24,763 nucleotides of DNA from RAM1 sp943372515 (GTDB lineage: Bacteria; Pseudomonadota; Gammaproteobacteria; Burkholderiales; Burkholderiaceae_C): the NCBI GenBank assembly GCA_943372515.1, contig CALRYY010000057.1:1-24763 (forward strand), given 5' to 3'. Both the position numbers and the translations under genes were made by a program. The notes beneath the pieces were generated by a model. The model did no database searches. It worked only from the letters and a program-made list of their open reading frames with translations, and was not told the origin of the DNA. Below are positions 15,701-23,086 of the stretch, piece after piece (position 1 is the stretch's first letter; every line of letters begins with the position of its first letter).

Positions 15701-17538
15701 ACATCATTGACCCGCACGCGCAGGAATACGTCATGCTCAACCACGCGGCAGGCCATCTGTATGGCCTCAGCCGCGAAGAAGTCCTGAAGATGGGCATGGT
15801 CCGCTTCATGGCCTGGCTGGGCTCATTTGACAATGCATTCACGCCCGAGTCGATCCGCGAGCGCCATTTCTGGCTGATCGACAACTACCCGCAAATCCAC
15901 ACCAGCGAACGCCTGGTTCGCCTGCCCGGCAGGACGGACATCGTGACGGAAACCCTGCGCCAGGCCGTACAGGTAGACGGGCAATGGCTGATTCTGGTGG
16001 TAGTGCGCGACATCACCGAGCGCAAGCGCCAGCAGGCGCGCATGGAGCGCTTCGCCGCAGTGGTGAACCTCAGCGCCGACGCGGTTTTCGTCGTGGACCG
16101 AAAAACGCTGCGCGCCATCGACTGCAACGCGGCGGCGTGCCACATGTACCGGCGCAGCCGCGAAGAAATCCTGGCGCTGGCGCCCAACGCAAACCGGCCC
16201 GGCATGGACACCGCCGCACTGGAGCAGCTGTATGACGAAACCATTGCCCGTTCACCGGGCATCCACTACATGGAGCACGATGCCGTGCGCTCCGACGGCT
16301 CGGTATTTCAGGCTGAAACGCATCGCCTTGCCATTCGATCCGCAGACAGCTGGCTGATCCTGGCGACCGTGCGCGACATCACCGACCGCAAGCGGGCCGA
16401 AAGCGAGATACGCCAGCGCGTGGCCGAGCTGGAGTTGCTGCGAGAGGCCTATGACGCCGCGGTAGACGCGATACTGATCGCCGACCCCGAAACGCTGGAC
16501 TATTACGACGTCAACCAGGCCGCGGTGAAGCTGCTGGGTGTCTCGCGCGAGGAACTGCTCGCGCGCGGCGTGCAGGCCAGCTACTACTCCACTTCCGGCG
16601 AGCCCTTTGATGCCGAGCGGTTCCGCAAGGGTTCACGTTATGTCATTTCGCGCGCGCCCGAGGTTTTGATCGAGGTACGCACCGTCAATCCGCTGGGCCT
16701 GGGCGGGCGCGACACGGTGATCGAATTCTCGCGGCGCGCGGTCCACATCGACGGCCGCTGGGTCATCGTCACCCTGATGCGCGACATCACCGCCGCCCAT
16801 CGCGCCGAGGAGGAAATCCGCCAGCGCGTGGCCGAGCTCACCCGCTCCAACCAGGAGCTCGAACAGTTTGCGTACGTCACCTCGCACGACCTGTCCGAGC
16901 CGTTGCGCATGGTGGCCAGCTACACCCAGCTGCTGTCGCGGCGCTATGCCGACAAGTTCGATGACGACGGCCGGGAGTTCATCAAATACGCGGTAGACGG
17001 CGCACAGCGCATGAAGCAGCTCATTGATGACCTGCTGATGTATTCACGCGCGGGCCGCTCCAAGGTACCGATGCGCCACATCCGCCTGGACCGCTCACTG
17101 GACGACGCGCTGGCCAACCTGGCCCACGCCATAGAACGCAACGGCGCCACGATTGAGCGCACGCCCCTGCCCGAGCTGGTGTGCGAGAAAGCCGGCCTGA
17201 CCCAGGTATTCCAGAACCTGGTGGGCAACGCGATCAAGTTTCGCGGCGAGGCTGCGCCGGTGGTACGCATCAGCGCCGTGGAGGACGAAAACTTCTGGAC
17301 CATCTCGGTGGCCGACAACGGCATCGGCATCTCCAGTGAATATTTCCAGCGCATCTTTGTCATTTTCCAGCGGCTGCATGCGCGCACCAAATACGAAGGC
17401 ACAGGCATCGGCCTGTCCATCTGCAAAAAAATCGTGGAGCGCCACGGCGGCCAGATCACCGTGGCCTCCGAGCCCGGCCAGGGCACCACCTTCAGTTTCA
17501 CGCTGTCCAGATCACTCACAGAAAGCGAGTCACCATGA
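12703..17538 (+). CDS. Soluble histidine kinase with eleven tandem PAS-like units
   Basis: I chose ATG 12703 (MTDFKNLAQLSSDALLVV), where PAS-like sequence begins; the open frame upstream is antisense to the receiver gene. The product has 1611 residues. A degenerate PAS unit covers about 5-105. Ten further units follow at about 116-232, 243-355, 367-478, 490-602, 613-723, 734-852, 862-975, 987-1104, 1114-1226 and 1243-1363. Each opens with a variant of A-D-A-DAI-I-D and ends in (R)DIT-RK. HisKA follows (about 1383-1455) with phospho-acceptor H1395 in YVTSHDLSEPLRM. HATPase_c follows (about 1490-1605) with QNLVGNAIKF (N1509), DNGIGIS (D1538), TKYEGTGIGLS and GQGTTFSF. No membrane segment or signal peptide is seen. 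The HisKA type and the adjacent Rcp1-like receiver recall phytochrome-type kinases, but no GAF/PHY or chromophore cysteine is present. Its ATGA stop overlaps the receiver's start, so phosphotransfer to it is likely. Confidence 0.95.
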   Translation: MTDFKNLAQLSSDALLVVAGGCITYANPAARVLMAPATGARDLQGLTAQALWQPNPLDAAWAWAGAGPLPPATVQLCAGDPHETGIRLELTATRAHSPEGPVYYVKASQAQAPGGGLAERVRTALALSTDAAMVVDARTLGFLDANPPACALMGMTLQAVRARGPATMRRRDGTGQEDFHALYAQLIERAPQALTHEYDFLADDGRTIPIAATRQALNVDGRWLIFITWRDISEQVAAQALVQQFKDAFDQAPDATNIIDVQTLSYVYVNEPFVRLMGLPRERILAGGPQSMPREIVVVDDLAAFLSSVVAHHPHTLVREKTVTLPDGRPATFESHHQAVFSGGRWLVRATRIDITQRKQQQHHLGLILAAFDASSDAIYIIDPQTFSYVDVNEAAARLHGVSRDELRAGGVRGAFPGRFDDAGLRARYDDLIARYPQALIEDRQIPRADGKVVWAESILRAISVDGEWRVISVMRDITERRAAHARLEQFKAAFDQTSDAVAIVDIDAMAYVYNNDANLRLLGISRAEMEHLTPPEVARRLGDTSDQNAHFAQLIAQYPEPITREISYRHKNGGVVHYNVRHQAMRSDNGWLAVSTKVDITPKKAAQVQLELLLTAIDAAPDAIAVVDPETFQYVHVNDAVCRLHAMTRSEVMASGMLGMFRHFTPETLRRRYDELVAMAPQAVSEERTVHRPDGSEIITEAVRRAVRVGDRWLVISVSRDVSERKAEQARLNMLRAAIDLAPDAFFLIDPQAMQYVDVNRAAGAIYGLSREQVLSLGLLGYVRHVGLYGHDEAPARLQEDYAAVIARYPQPQIQERSVRLPGRDVVYNENVRKAVPIDGRWLIVSVTRDITDRKREQARMERFAAVLNLSADAVLLVDRASMRIIDVNEAACRMHGYSRDELLALPPHMSRDGTTLEQLAADYDEAIAHAPAVLHAELDGRRADGSSFSAEVQRQALSQDDGGWIIAITVRDITERKLADAGLQQLKAVVDVAPDGMYIIDPHAQEYVMLNHAAGHLYGLSREEVLKMGMVRFMAWLGSFDNAFTPESIRERHFWLIDNYPQIHTSERLVRLPGRTDIVTETLRQAVQVDGQWLILVVVRDITERKRQQARMERFAAVVNLSADAVFVVDRKTLRAIDCNAAACHMYRRSREEILALAPNANRPGMDTAALEQLYDETIARSPGIHYMEHDAVRSDGSVFQAETHRLAIRSADSWLILATVRDITDRKRAESEIRQRVAELELLREAYDAAVDAILIADPETLDYYDVNQAAVKLLGVSREELLARGVQASYYSTSGEPFDAERFRKGSRYVISRAPEVLIEVRTVNPLGLGGRDTVIEFSRRAVHIDGRWVIVTLMRDITAAHRAEEEIRQRVAELTRSNQELEQFAYVTSHDLSEPLRMVASYTQLLSRRYADKFDDDGREFIKYAVDGAQRMKQLIDDLLMYSRAGRSKVPMRHIRLDRSLDDALANLAHAIERNGATIERTPLPELVCEKAGLTQVFQNLVGNAIKFRGEAAPVVRISAVEDENFWTISVADNGIGISSEYFQRIFVIFQRLHARTKYEGTGIGLSICKKIVERHGGQITVASEPGQGTTFSFTLSRSLTESESP
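14902..16395 (+). repeat. Two-unit tandem duplication inside the PAS array
   Basis: PAS units 6-7 (about 14902-15650) and 8-9 (about 15661-16395) resemble each other as pairs more than as single units. Units 6 and 8 share LSRE-VL, VRLPGR and a tail leading to QARMERFAAV. Units 7 and 9 share MERFAAV-NLSADAV, LEQL-DE-IA and DGS-F-AE. At the DNA level, 15286-15345 and 16042-16101 are strikingly similar. This indicates duplication of a two-domain block rather than of one PAS. Confidence 0.7.
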
Positions 17539-17993
17539 ATATCGACGTTGCACCCAAGCCGCTGGACATCCTGCTGGTGGAAGACAACCCCGGCGACATG
17601 CGCCTGACCGTGGAAGCCCTGCGCGAAGGCAAGGTGCTGTGCAAGCTGCACTGGGTGGAAGACGGCGTGGAGGCGCTCGACTTCCTGTACCGGCGCGGCA
17701 AGCACATTGACGCGGCGCGGCCCGACCTGATCCTGCTGGACCTGAACCTGCCGCGCATGGACGGGCGCGAGGTGCTGCAGCACATCAAGACCGACGCACA
17801 GCTGCGCCGCATCCCGGTGGTGATCCTGACCACATCCAAGGCCGAGGAAGACATCCTGCGCAGCTACGACCTGTACGCCAACTGCTACGTCACCAAGTCC
17901 CCGGTGGACTTTGACAACTTCATCGAGGTCATCCGCTCGATCGACCGGTTCTGGCTGGCGCTGGTCACGCTGCCGCCAAAGTCTGACGACTGA
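17535..17993 (+). CDS. Rcp1-like single-domain response regulator
   Basis: The 152-residue product starts at ATG 17535, inside the ATGA overlap with the kinase stop, which couples translation of both. It is a receiver only: DILLVEDNPGD (11-21) gives the acidic pocket, D69 in DLILLDLNLPRMDG is the phosphoacceptor, T99/T100 lie in VVILTTS, and K121 is in YVTKSPVDF. The DNPGD start, the long loop RRGKHIDAARPD and the C-terminal FI-VIRSIDRFWL helix are typical of the Rcp1 group. These receivers pair with Cph1/bacteriophytochrome-type kinases and act as phosphotransfer partners rather than DNA binders. The hybrid kinase starts 11 bp downstream, so the three genes likely form one operon and one relay. 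Confidence 0.93.
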   Translation: MNIDVAPKPLDILLVEDNPGDMRLTVEALREGKVLCKLHWVEDGVEALDFLYRRGKHIDAARPDLILLDLNLPRMDGREVLQHIKTDAQLRRIPVVILTTSKAEEDILRSYDLYANCYVTKSPVDFDNFIEVIRSIDRFWLALVTLPPKSDD

Positions 17994-18004
17994 AAGCCCC
18001 CGGC

Positions 18005-20305
18005 ATGAGTGACGGGCCCCAACACATCCTGCTGGTGGAGGACAACCCCGGCGATGCGCGGCTGATCCGCGAACTGCTGGTCGACGAGATCGGCCGCGCC
18101 GCATTTGACATGCAGGTGGCCGAATCACTGCAAGCCGCGCTGACCGTGCTGGGCGCCGTGACGCCGGACGTGGTGTTCCTGGACCTGTCACTGCCCGACA
18201 GCTTCGGGCTGGAGACGCTTTACCGGCTGCAGGGGCAGGCACCGTCACTGCCGGTGATCGTCCTGACCGGCAACGAAGACCAGCAGCTGGCGCTATCGGC
18301 CGTCAAGGCTGGCGCGCAGGACTACCTGGTCAAGAACGACCTGTCCGGGCGCCTGCTGGTCAAGACCATGAAGTACGCCCAGGAGCGCAAGGCGATCGAG
18401 GCGTCCTTGCGCATCAGCGAAGCGCGCTTTCGCAGCCTGGCCGAACTGTCGTCCGACTGGTACTGGGAGCAGGACGCGCAGCTGCGCCTGTCGTACCTTT
18501 CAGAAGGCTTTACGGAAAAGGCCGGGATTGATCCCAAGGCGCTGCTGGGCCAGCGCTGGTGGGACCTGACGCGCGCCGGCGCCGAGGCCGACTGGAGCGT
18601 GCTGCGCGCGGCGATGGATGCGCGACAGGCATTCCACGACGTCGTGATCCGCTACCCCACGGACGGCGGCGGCTCGCTGCACATCAGCATCAGCGGCGTG
18701 CCGGTTGCCGCAGACGGTGACCAGACCCTGTACCGGGGGCTGGGCAAGGACGTGAGCGCGCGCGAGCGCGCCGCCGCCGCCTTGCGTGGCAGCGAGGAGC
18801 GCTTTCGCCGCATCATGGACACAGGGCGCGACGGTATCCTCATGACCGACGCTGAAGGACGCATCACCTTTGCCAACCGACGGGTCGCTGCCATGCTGGG
18901 CCATGACGAAGCCGAACTGACCGGCCAGCACCTGGGCAGTCTGGTGCACGACGCGCCCCTGGCACCAGACGCGCCGGTGGGGTCCGACACCGCGCTGGAC
19001 GGCAGCACCGGCGTGGCGCTGCGCCGCAAGGACGGCACTGCCATGCTTGCCATGCAGACCACCTACCCGGTGCACGGCAAGGACGGCCTGCACGCCGGCA
19101 CGCTGACCATCGTGACCGACATCACTGAATTCAAGCAGCGCGAAGAACGCGTGCAGCAGCTGGCCACGCTGGCCGCGCAGAAAAGCGAGGCTGAGCGCGC
19201 CAGTGCCGCCAAATCGCGCTTCATGGCGGCCGTGAGCCACGACCTGCGCCAGCCCATGCATGCGTTGGGCCTGTTCCTGGACGACCTCAAAAGCATCGAA
19301 CTGCCGCCGCAGACGGCGCCCTTGCTGGAGCACATGGAGTCGGCGCTGCACTCCACCCAGTCTTTACTGGATTCCATCCTGGTGATCTCGCGGCTGGAAA
19401 GCGGGCTGATCGCGCCCAACTTCATGGCGTTCCCGCTGCAGCCCGTGCTGGAGCGGTTGCGCCGCGCATTCAGCGCCGTGGCGCAGAAAAAGGACTTGAG
19501 CCTGCGCGTGGTGGCCTGCAACGCGGTGGTCTTCAGCGACCCGGCCCTGCTGGAGCGCATCCTGGCCAACCTGACCTCCAACGCCCTGCGCTACACCGAC
19601 AGCGGTGGCGTGGTGCTGGGCTGCCGCCGGCGCGGCCAGGCATTGCAGATCGAGGTATGGGACACGGGCCTGGGCATTGCGCCCGAACACCAGGAGGCGA
19701 TCTTTCGCGAGTTCTTCCGCATCGAGCGCGCTGACGACAACCGCGGCGGGCTGGGGCTGGGCCTGGCCATCGTGCAAAGCTGCACGCAGCTGCTGGGTTA
19801 CACCGTGGGGCTCAAATCCGTGCCGGGCCGGGGTTCGCGCTTTTCGCTGCAGGTGCCGCTGGGCCAGATGCCCGCCCACGCGCTGGCAGAGCCCGACCTG
19901 ATGGCCGAAGACGACAGCGGCCCCGCCACCTTTGCCGGCCTGCGCGTGCTGGTGGTGGACGATGACACCGTCATTCTGGAGCGCACCGCGCGGCTGCTGG
20001 AGCGCTGGGGCTGCAAGGTGATCATGGCGGCATCAGGCCCGCAGGCCGAGGCGCTGCTGGCACGCGAATCCGCGTCGCCCGACCTGATCATTTCCGACCT
20101 GCGGCTGGACCACGGCGAGCTGGGCACCGAAGTGGTACAGCGCCTGCGCGCGCGGCTGCGACCCAGCCTGCCCGCGCTGCTGCTGACCGGGGACACCTCG
20201 CTACAGACTGCGCGCGACGTCCGCCGCAGCGGCCTCACCCTGCTGTACAAGCCCGTGCCGCCGGCCAAGCTGCGCATCGTCATGAAGAACCTGCTGGGTG
20301 GCTGA
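18005..20305 (+). CDS. Hybrid histidine kinase, REC-PAS-PAS-HisKA-HATPase-REC
   Basis: The start is ATG 18005, 11 bp after the Rcp1-like gene; the ribosome site is poor. The 766 residues have this order. An N-terminal receiver (7-125) has D60 in VVFLDLSLPDS and K110 in DYLVKND. PAS units lie at about 140-255 and 262-378 (TDITEFK). A coiled linker leads to HisKA (about 400-470) with H412 in FMAAVSHDLRQPMHALGLFLDDL. HATPase_c (about 510-620) has NLTSNALRY, DTGLGIAP, GGLGLGLAIV and GRGSRFSL. A C-terminal receiver (647-762) has D698 in LIISDLRLDHGELGTE and K749. The PMHALGLFLDDL type of dimerisation helix is seen in soluble NahK/ErcS-like kinases. The protein could take signals through its own front receiver from the upstream kinase and pass phosphate to the back receiver. 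No membrane segment is seen. Its last 105 nt are covered antisense by the monooxygenase reading frame. Confidence 0.95.
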   Translation: MSDGPQHILLVEDNPGDARLIRELLVDEIGRAAFDMQVAESLQAALTVLGAVTPDVVFLDLSLPDSFGLETLYRLQGQAPSLPVIVLTGNEDQQLALSAVKAGAQDYLVKNDLSGRLLVKTMKYAQERKAIEASLRISEARFRSLAELSSDWYWEQDAQLRLSYLSEGFTEKAGIDPKALLGQRWWDLTRAGAEADWSVLRAAMDARQAFHDVVIRYPTDGGGSLHISISGVPVAADGDQTLYRGLGKDVSARERAAAALRGSEERFRRIMDTGRDGILMTDAEGRITFANRRVAAMLGHDEAELTGQHLGSLVHDAPLAPDAPVGSDTALDGSTGVALRRKDGTAMLAMQTTYPVHGKDGLHAGTLTIVTDITEFKQREERVQQLATLAAQKSEAERASAAKSRFMAAVSHDLRQPMHALGLFLDDLKSIELPPQTAPLLEHMESALHSTQSLLDSILVISRLESGLIAPNFMAFPLQPVLERLRRAFSAVAQKKDLSLRVVACNAVVFSDPALLERILANLTSNALRYTDSGGVVLGCRRRGQALQIEVWDTGLGIAPEHQEAIFREFFRIERADDNRGGLGLGLAIVQSCTQLLGYTVGLKSVPGRGSRFSLQVPLGQMPAHALAEPDLMAEDDSGPATFAGLRVLVVDDDTVILERTARLLERWGCKVIMAASGPQAEALLARESASPDLIISDLRLDHGELGTEVVQRLRARLRPSLPALLLTGDTSLQTARDVRRSGLTLLYKPVPPAKLRIVMKNLLGG

Positions 20306-22006
20306 CCCGGCACTTGACCCGGCACTTGACCCGGCAGCCGAGCCGGCCCCCGCACCGCACAGCACAGCCACCAGCGCGCCGGCATCTACCGGCAATGCAT
20401 CACCGCGCCACACCACGTGCTGGTCAGCGCGGCACAGCACGAGCTTGTGGCGGTAGGCATCGGGTACGCCATCACGGGCCTGCACATCCAGCACCGCCAG
20501 CGGCATGCGGCGCGCCTGCGCTGCGGCCACCAGCGGCGTCACATCCGCCTTCGCATCCAGCCGCAGCAGCGTGTAGGCCGGCCCGAACGCGTCGTACAGC
20601 GACCGGCCGTCAGCCAGCCACAAATGCGGCGCGCGGCAACCGGGCACGGTGGACGGCGTGAAGCCACCCATGGTGTAAGCCGGTGGCGCCTCACCGTCGG
20701 CCACGATCACGGGTGAGCCGCTGTAGTAATAGCCGAAGTTCAGCCCCGCGCAACAGAACTGCTGCACGTTCAGGTCATACGACTCCTGGCCGATGCGCTC
20801 GCGCTCGGCAGCGCCGGCCTCGTTGGCCGCTTCGATGTTGGCCGGCACAGCGCTGCGCGCGCGGATCATCTTCTGCGCATGGTCCATGGCGAAGTGCGAC
20901 ACCTGTTCGGTGATGGGCTGGCGCTCGGCCTCGTAGGCATCCAGCATGGCCTCGTCACCCCAGCCCTGCACGCGCGCTGCCAAAAGCCACGACAGGTTGA
21001 TCGCGTCGGCAATGCCCGCGTTCATGCCGTAGCCCGCGTAAGGCACCCACAGGTGCGCTGCGTCGCCGGCAATGAACACATTGCGGTCACGAAAGCGGTT
21101 GGCCACCAGGCGGCGGCCCACCCAGTCTTCCTTGCTGATGACCTCGTACTCAAAATCTGCGCCCACGCCCAGGATCTGGCGGATGGACCAGTCGCGGTCC
21201 ACAGAATCAAACTCGGGCTCATGCGCGTTCAGGTGGTTGTGCACCAGCCAGGTCTCGTGCCCGTCAATCGCAAACATGGTGCCGCAGCGGCGCGGGTTGA
21301 CCGAGTAATACGACCAGGCCAGTTTGCCCGGCATCAGGGCGCGCAGCCGGGGCGCGCGGATCCAGGTCGACTGCACACGCTGGATCACCGGCGTGCCCTC
21401 CAGTTTGGCACCCATCTGCTTGCGCACGGGGGACGCACCGCCATCGCAGCCCACCAGGTACCGCGCACGGATCGTACGCGTGGTGAGCGCGTCCAGGTCC
21501 AGTGCCGAGGCTTGCACGCCACCGGGCGTTTGCGTGAAGCTGGTGACCTGCGTGCGGTTGAGCAGCGTCACATTCGCCAGTGCTGCGGTGTGCTCCAGCA
21601 GGATCGGCTCCAGGTACACCTGGTTGATGCGGTGCGGCGGCTCGGGCGTGGGCCACCAGGCGTCGGGGCCTTGCGTTTCGGTGTAGCGGTCGCGCCGGCA
21701 CGGGATGGGAATGCGCGTGAGCTCCTGCCCGGTGACGCTGGTACGGAACACCACATCGTTGGGGTAGTCCGCCGGCAGGCCCGCGTCGCGCAGCTTGTGG
21801 GCCACGCCCAGGCGGCGGAACTGCTCCATGGTACGGGCCGACACATGGTTGCACTTGACGTTGGGCGGCTCGGCGTAGCGGCGCATTTCGGCCACCACCA
21901 CCTTGACGCCGCGCCCGGCCAGGTCCATGGCCAGTGTCAGGCCCACGGGGCCGGCGCCCACCACCAGCACGTCGCAGTCCAGCGGCTGCATAGTCTGTTC
22001 AGTCAT
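20201..22006 (-). CDS. FAD-dependent aromatic-type monooxygenase with an aberrant C-terminal tail
   Basis: The ATG complementary to 22004-22006 starts a 601-residue frame. The first ~552 residues form a class A flavoprotein hydroxylase (FAD_binding_3): VVGAGPVGLTLAMDLAGRG (GxGxxG at 17-22), CDGGASPVRKQ (DG motif, about 187-197) and FIAGDAAHLWVPYAGYGMNAGIADAINLSWLL (second FAD motif, G314-D315). Such enzymes hydroxylate phenolic or related aromatic substrates with NAD(P)H and O2. Residues from about 553 to 570 are Ala-Gly-Ser repeats encoded by a 12-bp tandem repeat. The last ~34 are antisense to the hybrid kinase gene, so the natural stop seems to have been lost. It sits 6 bp downstream of the tctC-like gene in one operon. 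The substrate is unknown. Confidence 0.9.
   Translation of the reverse strand: MTEQTMQPLDCDVLVVGAGPVGLTLAMDLAGRGVKVVVAEMRRYAEPPNVKCNHVSARTMEQFRRLGVAHKLRDAGLPADYPNDVVFRTSVTGQELTRIPIPCRRDRYTETQGPDAWWPTPEPPHRINQVYLEPILLEHTAALANVTLLNRTQVTSFTQTPGGVQASALDLDALTTRTIRARYLVGCDGGASPVRKQMGAKLEGTPVIQRVQSTWIRAPRLRALMPGKLAWSYYSVNPRRCGTMFAIDGHETWLVHNHLNAHEPEFDSVDRDWSIRQILGVGADFEYEVISKEDWVGRRLVANRFRDRNVFIAGDAAHLWVPYAGYGMNAGIADAINLSWLLAARVQGWGDEAMLDAYEAERQPITEQVSHFAMDHAQKMIRARSAVPANIEAANEAGAAERERIGQESYDLNVQQFCCAGLNFGYYYSGSPVIVADGEAPPAYTMGGFTPSTVPGCRAPHLWLADGRSLYDAFGPAYTLLRLDAKADVTPLVAAAQARRMPLAVLDVQARDGVPDAYRHKLVLCRADQHVVWRGDALPVDAGALVAVLCGAGAGSAAGSSAGSSAGSATQQVLHDDAQLGRRHGLVQQGEAAAADVARSL
20309..20340. repeat. 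12-bp tandem repeat, about 2.7 copies
   Basis: The unit ACCCGGCACTTG starts at 20309, 20321 and 20333, the third copy ending after 8 bp. It lies 4 bp after the hybrid kinase stop. On the minus strand it encodes Ala-Gly-Ser-Ser repeats in the monooxygenase tail. Because 12 is a multiple of three, copy-number change would not shift the frame. Confidence 0.9.
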
Positions 22007-22012
22007 TCGGGT

Positions 22013-22996
22013 TCAGTCCAGCTTGATGTTGGCGGCCTTGATCACCTTGGCCCACTTCTGCGTTTCGGCCTTGATGTAAGCGTCAAAGGCCTGCGCCGTG
22101 CCCGGCGCCGGTTCCACGCCCAGGTTGCGCATGGCAGTCTTGATGGCGTCGTCGTTCAGTGCGGCGGTGATCTCGGCGTTCAGCCGCGCCACCACGGCGT
22201 CGGGCGTGCCCGCGGGCGCCACCAAGCCAAACCACCCGGTGGAGTCATAACCCGCCAGGCCCGCCTCGGACACCGTGGGCACGTCGGGCAGCATGGGCAG
22301 GCGCTGCGGGCTGGTCACGGCATAGGCCGTGAGCTTGCCTGCCTTGATGTGCTGCAGGGCCGACGGCAGGTCCACCACGGCCAGCGGCACCTGGCCGGCC
22401 AACACGTCCAGCGCGGCAGGGCCGGAGCCGCGGTACGGCACCTCGACCAGCTTCACGTCGGCCATCTGGGCAAACAGTGCGGCCGACAGGTGCATGGCCG
22501 TGCCGTTGCCGCCGTGGGCAATCGACAGCTTGCCCGGCTGCGCCTTGGCCAGCGCCACCAGTTCCTTTTGCGTCTTGGCAGCCACCGACGGGTTGCCGAT
22601 GATCACGAACGGAATGGCCGCCAGCATGCTCACGGGCTTGAGGTCTTTTTGCGTGTCAAACGGCATCTGCGCATACAGGCTGCTGTTGGCTGACAGCGCC
22701 CCGGCCGCCCCCACGCCCAGCGTGTAACCGTCGCCCGGCGCGGCCTTGGCCACAACCGTCAGGCCGATATTGCCACCCGCGCCGGGGCGGTTGTCTACCA
22801 CCACCTGCTGGCCCAGTTTGTCGTTCAGGCGCGGCACCAGCATGCGCACCACGGCATCGGTACTGCCGCCAGGTGGAAAGGTCACGACGATGCGGATGGG
22901 TTTGGTGGGGTAGGCGGCTGTTTGCGCGTGGGCGGGCAGCGTGGCTGCGGCGCACAGCGCGAACGCCACCGCTGTGCGGCGGGAAAAAGTTTGCAT
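22013..22996 (-). CDS. Bug/TctC-family periplasmic solute-binding protein
   Basis: I placed the start at the ATG complementary to 22994-22996, which has GGAG 7 nt upstream and gives a proper signal peptide (MQTFSRRTAVAFALCAAATLPAHAQ, cleavage after AQ near residue 25). An in-frame ATG 45 nt upstream would put 15 hydrophilic residues before it. The mature part has PIRIVVTFPPGGSTDAVVR, VVVDNRPGAGGNIG, PYRGSGPAALDVLAGQV and DVPTVSEAGLAGYDSTGWFGL. These are hallmarks of the extracytoplasmic binding proteins greatly expanded in Burkholderiales. They bind small carboxylates or related metabolites. No TctA/TctB membrane genes are nearby. Sharing an operon with a monooxygenase, and facing a LysR gene, suggests it binds that pathway's substrate. 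Confidence 0.94.
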   Translation of the reverse strand: MQTFSRRTAVAFALCAAATLPAHAQTAAYPTKPIRIVVTFPPGGSTDAVVRMLVPRLNDKLGQQVVVDNRPGAGGNIGLTVVAKAAPGDGYTLGVGAAGALSANSSLYAQMPFDTQKDLKPVSMLAAIPFVIIGNPSVAAKTQKELVALAKAQPGKLSIAHGGNGTAMHLSAALFAQMADVKLVEVPYRGSGPAALDVLAGQVPLAVVDLPSALQHIKAGKLTAYAVTSPQRLPMLPDVPTVSEAGLAGYDSTGWFGLVAPAGTPDAVVARLNAEITAALNDDAIKTAMRNLGVEPAPGTAQAFDAYIKAETQKWAKVIKAANIKLD

Positions 22997-23020
22997 GCTT
23001 GTCTCCGGATGTTGTTGTCC

Positions 23021-23034
23021 TTGATTGGAATCAA
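23021..23034. promoter_or_regulatory. Perfect FNR-type box TTGAT-N4-ATCAA
   Basis: TTGATTGGAATCAA is an exact match to the FNR/ANR consensus half sites with 4-bp spacing. It lies in the tctC leader/promoter region, 25 bp before the tctC ATG and 53 bp before the lysR ATG. It could instead be the proximal site of the LysR protein, which also uses dyads. The sequence match is certain; the binder is not. Confidence 0.45.
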
Positions 23035-23040
23035 ACTTCA

Positions 23041-23071
23041 TTCATTCGTAAATCAAGAAATTACGAATGAA
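23041..23071. promoter_or_regulatory. 11-bp inverted repeat, candidate LysR operator
   Basis: TTCATTCGTAA (23041-23051) and TTACGAATGAA (23061-23071) are perfect inverted arms around 9 nt, in the AT-rich divergent region between tctC and the LysR gene. The right arm ends 15 bp before the lysR ATG. LysR-type regulators typically bind long interrupted dyads containing T-N11-A next to their own gene, so this is the best candidate for its recognition site and for autoregulation. Confidence 0.6.
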
Positions 23072-23086
23072 ATATGATTTATCTTC

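Noticed and set aside
14338..15756. Minus-strand open frame of about 470 codons
   Set aside because: Antisense to PAS units 4-8; repeated His/Gln/Val-rich segments reflect the PAS repeats on the other strand.
20879..22693. Plus-strand open frame of about 600 codons
   Set aside because: Antisense to both the monooxygenase and tctC-like genes, with His/Gly/Arg-rich composition and no domain.
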